Assembly: GCF_001641085.1 (NCBI RefSeq)
Contig: NZ_LXIE01000049.1
Location: forward strand, 1-64,000
Source: Aequorivita soesokkakensis
GTDB lineage: Bacteria; Bacteroidota; Bacteroidia; Flavobacteriales; Flavobacteriaceae
Direction: 5' to 3'
DNA: 64,000 bases
Part shown: one piece after another, positions 62,547 to 64,000 of the stretch
Numbering within the stretch: position 1 is the first letter of the stretch
How the letters are laid out: each line of letters begins with the position of its first letter
Notes under the pieces: model-generated
What the model was told of the DNA's origin: nothing
Databases searched by the model: none
The model's input: only the letters and a program-made list of their open reading frames with translations
Made by a program: the position numbers and the translations under genes

Positions 62547-62846
62547 TTAATGGGTTGTGAATTTTGCTTTTCGTTTTTTTAGCTGTTTTTCAATATCTGA
62601 AATGGTTTCTTTTGCGGCTGCCTCAAAACTCTCCTTTGTTGAAGTAGCGAAGATTTTTGGTCCTGGCAGACTAAGTTCTATTTCGCAAATATTGCCTTTG
62701 CCATAATTATTGTTTTCAAGCTTAAAACTTACATCGGCTCTAATTAGCCATTCATATTTTTCACCCAGCTTTTTGAGTTTTTTTCCAACGAACTCGTTCA
62801 TCGCTTCACTGGTAGGCATTTTCACGTATTGAATGTTTATAGTCAT
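62547..62846 (-). CDS. hpf: Ribosome hibernation promoting factor (HPF/RaiA family, short form)
   Basis: 99 aa with the S30AE pattern: MTINIQYVKMPTSEAMNEFVGKKLKKL at the start, ADVSFKLENNNYGKGNICEIELSLPGPKIFA in the middle, and FEAAAKETISDIEKQLKKRK at the end. It binds the 30S subunit and stores ribosomes in inactive form. Pairing with a USP and an FNR-type promoter suggests ribosome storage when oxygen runs out. Confidence 0.92.
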   Translation of the reverse strand: MTINIQYVKMPTSEAMNEFVGKKLKKLGEKYEWLIRADVSFKLENNNYGKGNICEIELSLPGPKIFATSTKESFEAAAKETISDIEKQLKKRKAKFTTH

Positions 62847-62872
62847 AATTTCCTGAATTGGTTTCTATTTTT

Positions 62873-62915
62873 CAAATATAGCTCTTATTAAGAGCATTTA
62901 AAATGACCAAAGTCA
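62873..62915 (-). promoter_or_regulatory. FNR/FixK-type site plus -7 box for hpf-USP
   Basis: TGACTTTGGTCA (minus strand, 62904-62915) is a perfect palindrome identical to the one before the 603-aa gene; 23 nt on comes TATATTTG (62873-62880), six of six. Leader 22 nt. Confidence 0.8.
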
Positions 62916-62935
62916 TATAAATACAGTTACCTTTA

Positions 62936-62967
62936 AAACAAAAACGCCCACTTTCGCAGGCGTTTTC
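62936..62967 (-). terminator. Terminator after the Met/His-rich lipoprotein gene
   Basis: AAAACGCC and GGCGTTTT (within 62941-62967) form a short stable stem followed on the minus strand by TTTTTGTTTT. It separates the copper-type operon from the hpf promoter region. Confidence 0.75.
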
Positions 62968-62991
62968 AGAAACAATAAAAAACAACAATAT

Positions 62992-63846
62992 TTAAAATTC
63001 CAGTTCAAAGTAAAGACTACTTTCTGGATTGGACTCCGTAACGTCTTCGCCTTTTAATACTTCGCCGCTTTGGTTTAACAGTTTTAGATTTACTTTCCAG
63101 TAACCAGTCATAGTTAAAGACAATTTCCCGTTATACATTTTTGTTGTGGGATTAAAGGTTAAATCCTCATTGTTTGGCGAACTGTGGTTGCCCATTCCAG
63201 GCATTCTTGGGTCAACCGTGATTTTATAGTTTTCAACCACGGGAAAACTCATCATATTCTCCATTTTGTAAAGCACAGCCTGAAAATCATTGATGGCAAC
63301 TTGTGGTGTTTTAGGATTTACGTATGCCAAAACATATCTATTGTCATCACTTCCCATAAACACCTGCACTTTATTCAGTCCGTCTGCTGGTTGTGTTACA
63401 GAAACGCGGTGGGTTTCGGTCATTGCTTGTCCGTTCAAGTTATAATTGAGCGTTACATCCCAATATTCTGTATCATTTCCTGGCATTTGAAAAACAATAT
63501 AGCCTTTATAAACCGAATTGCTTTCCGTATTGCTCAACATACTGTGCGGTGCCGAATGTTCCATTGTTTCCATATGCATCATCGGCATCCAGGTTGCAGC
63601 AGCATTGGTAACGTATTTGTCGCTAGCCATGTCTTTTATTCTGATTGAAATTTCATTGTAGCCTACTTCCAAAGCAGTCTTTTCTGAATAGATTTCTACG
63701 GAATGGTCTGCGGATGGAAATTCATAAATTTTATTCAAACCTTCTACTGGGTTTGGTTCCATTGGGGTTTCATCATTGTCATCGGAACAACTTACAAATG
63801 AAACTGACAGAATTAGGATTGCGAAAATATATTTTAATGTTTTCAT
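62992..63846 (-). CDS. Met/His-rich periplasmic lipoprotein, probable copper-binding
   Basis: 284 aa with a lipoprotein signal (SFVSCSD) and two similar beta-sandwich (YtkA/FixH-like) halves. The first contains ATWMPMMHMETMEHSAPHSM near residues 85-104, a dense Met/His stretch fit for Cu(I); the second has DPRMPGMGNHSSP. It starts 13 nt after the stop of a TonB-dependent receptor gene. Together they look like a copper uptake pair that could feed NirK, NosZ and the oxidase, but the metal is inference. Confidence 0.7.
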   Translation of the reverse strand: MKTLKYIFAILILSVSFVSCSDDNDETPMEPNPVEGLNKIYEFPSADHSVEIYSEKTALEVGYNEISIRIKDMASDKYVTNAAATWMPMMHMETMEHSAPHSMLSNTESNSVYKGYIVFQMPGNDTEYWDVTLNYNLNGQAMTETHRVSVTQPADGLNKVQVFMGSDDNRYVLAYVNPKTPQVAINDFQAVLYKMENMMSFPVVENYKITVDPRMPGMGNHSSPNNEDLTFNPTTKMYNGKLSLTMTGYWKVNLKLLNQSGEVLKGEDVTESNPESSLYFELEF

Positions 63847-63859
63847 AATTATAGTTTTA

Positions 63860-64000
63860 TTAATTGATTGAATAAGAAATTGTTAAATAAAAATTTCTGC
63901 CCATCCGTGGAATGTTGTTCCAATCTGTATAGGTAGAGTAATAAGTGTCTAGAATGTTTTCAATTCCAGCTTTTACAAAAAGATCATTTTCATTGATGAA
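63860..64000 (-). CDS. TonB-dependent receptor, C-terminal fragment cut by the window edge
   Basis: The last 46 codons of a gene running in from beyond the window end. The text KAGIENILDTYYSTYTDW then IPRMGRNFYLTISYSIN has the fixed ending of TonB-dependent outer membrane receptors (N-x2-D-x2-Y, then P-x-x-G-R-x-F, and an aromatic final strand). The substrate cannot be read from this part; the linked Met/His-rich lipoprotein suggests copper. Confidence 0.85.
   Translation of the reverse strand, partial: FINENDLFVKAGIENILDTYYSTYTDWNNIPRMGRNFYLTISYSIN

Overview
The window looks like chromosomal DNA of a facultatively anaerobic, denitrifying member of the Flavobacteriaceae (Bacteroidetes). Four things point there: the AT-rich base composition; Bacteroidetes-type promoters, whose -7 box reads TAnnTTTG; lipoprotein and TonB-receptor features of that phylum; and gene types usual in it, such as a CcoN-CcoO fusion, a NirK-cytochrome c lipoprotein, a lipoprotein-type (clade II) NosZ and tandem-domain universal stress proteins (USPs). 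The genus cannot be fixed from sequence alone. No tRNA, rRNA, CRISPR array, transposase or integrase was seen.

Layout. 0.3-2.6 kb: a PAP2 phosphatase coupled to a phosphoethanolamine transferase (lipid A remodelling). 2.8-8.4 kb: hemN, then an outer-membrane porin, nirK, nirV and a SCO copper chaperone. 8.5-17.8 kb (minus strand): a complete cbb3 oxidase locus, ccoI-S-NO-Q-P-G-H, followed by a SafE-like protein and two small membrane proteins. 17.8-22.3 kb: a polytopic membrane protein, the di-iron repair protein Ric, a hemerythrin protein, an Rrf2 regulator and an acyl-CoA transferase. 22.5-27.4 kb: norC-norB-nadA-nadB-thioredoxin-like on one strand. 27.5-31.5 kb: an ADP-forming acyl-CoA synthetase and a 603-aa protein of unknown function. 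31.6-33.6 kb: an accessory island with a helically phased 21-bp repeat and two single-gene cassettes bounded by attC-like repeats. 33.6-41.1 kb: the nos cluster (cytochrome c, FAS1 lipoprotein, nosZ, membrane protein, nosL, cupin, nosD, nosF, nosY). 41.3-42.8 kb: a USP and a lipoprotein. 43-51.3 kb: a TetR-controlled ABC efflux system resembling CecR-YbhGFSR, with a TolC-type channel. 51.3-57.4 kb: four USPs, a putative nuclease with an ATP-cone, and a beta-CASP RNase-like protein. 57.5-59.8 kb: a PAS histidine kinase and a response regulator fused to a Crp/Fnr DNA-binding module. 59.9-64 kb: TerB-like, DUF3298-like, thioredoxin, USP, ribosome hibernation factor, a Met/His-rich lipoprotein and the end of a TonB-dependent receptor.

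The unifying signal is regulatory. A palindrome TGA-N6-TCA (FNR/FixK type) lies at one fixed distance, a 23-nt gap, upstream of a -7 element in front of sixteen transcription units. Its centre then falls about 41.5 bp before the inferred start site, the class II activator position, and leaders are almost all 11-26 nt. The set covers hemN, nirK, both cco units, ric, norCB-nadAB, nos, two acyl-CoA enzymes, the USPs, the hibernation factor and several unknown genes. The likely regulator is encoded in the window: the response regulator-Crp/Fnr hybrid next to the PAS kinase, which would merge the roles of FixL, FixJ and FixK into two proteins. The genes cover NO2- to N2 plus high-affinity O2 respiration, with copper supply, heme synthesis, NO damage repair and dormancy functions under one switch. 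No nitrate reductase is visible here.
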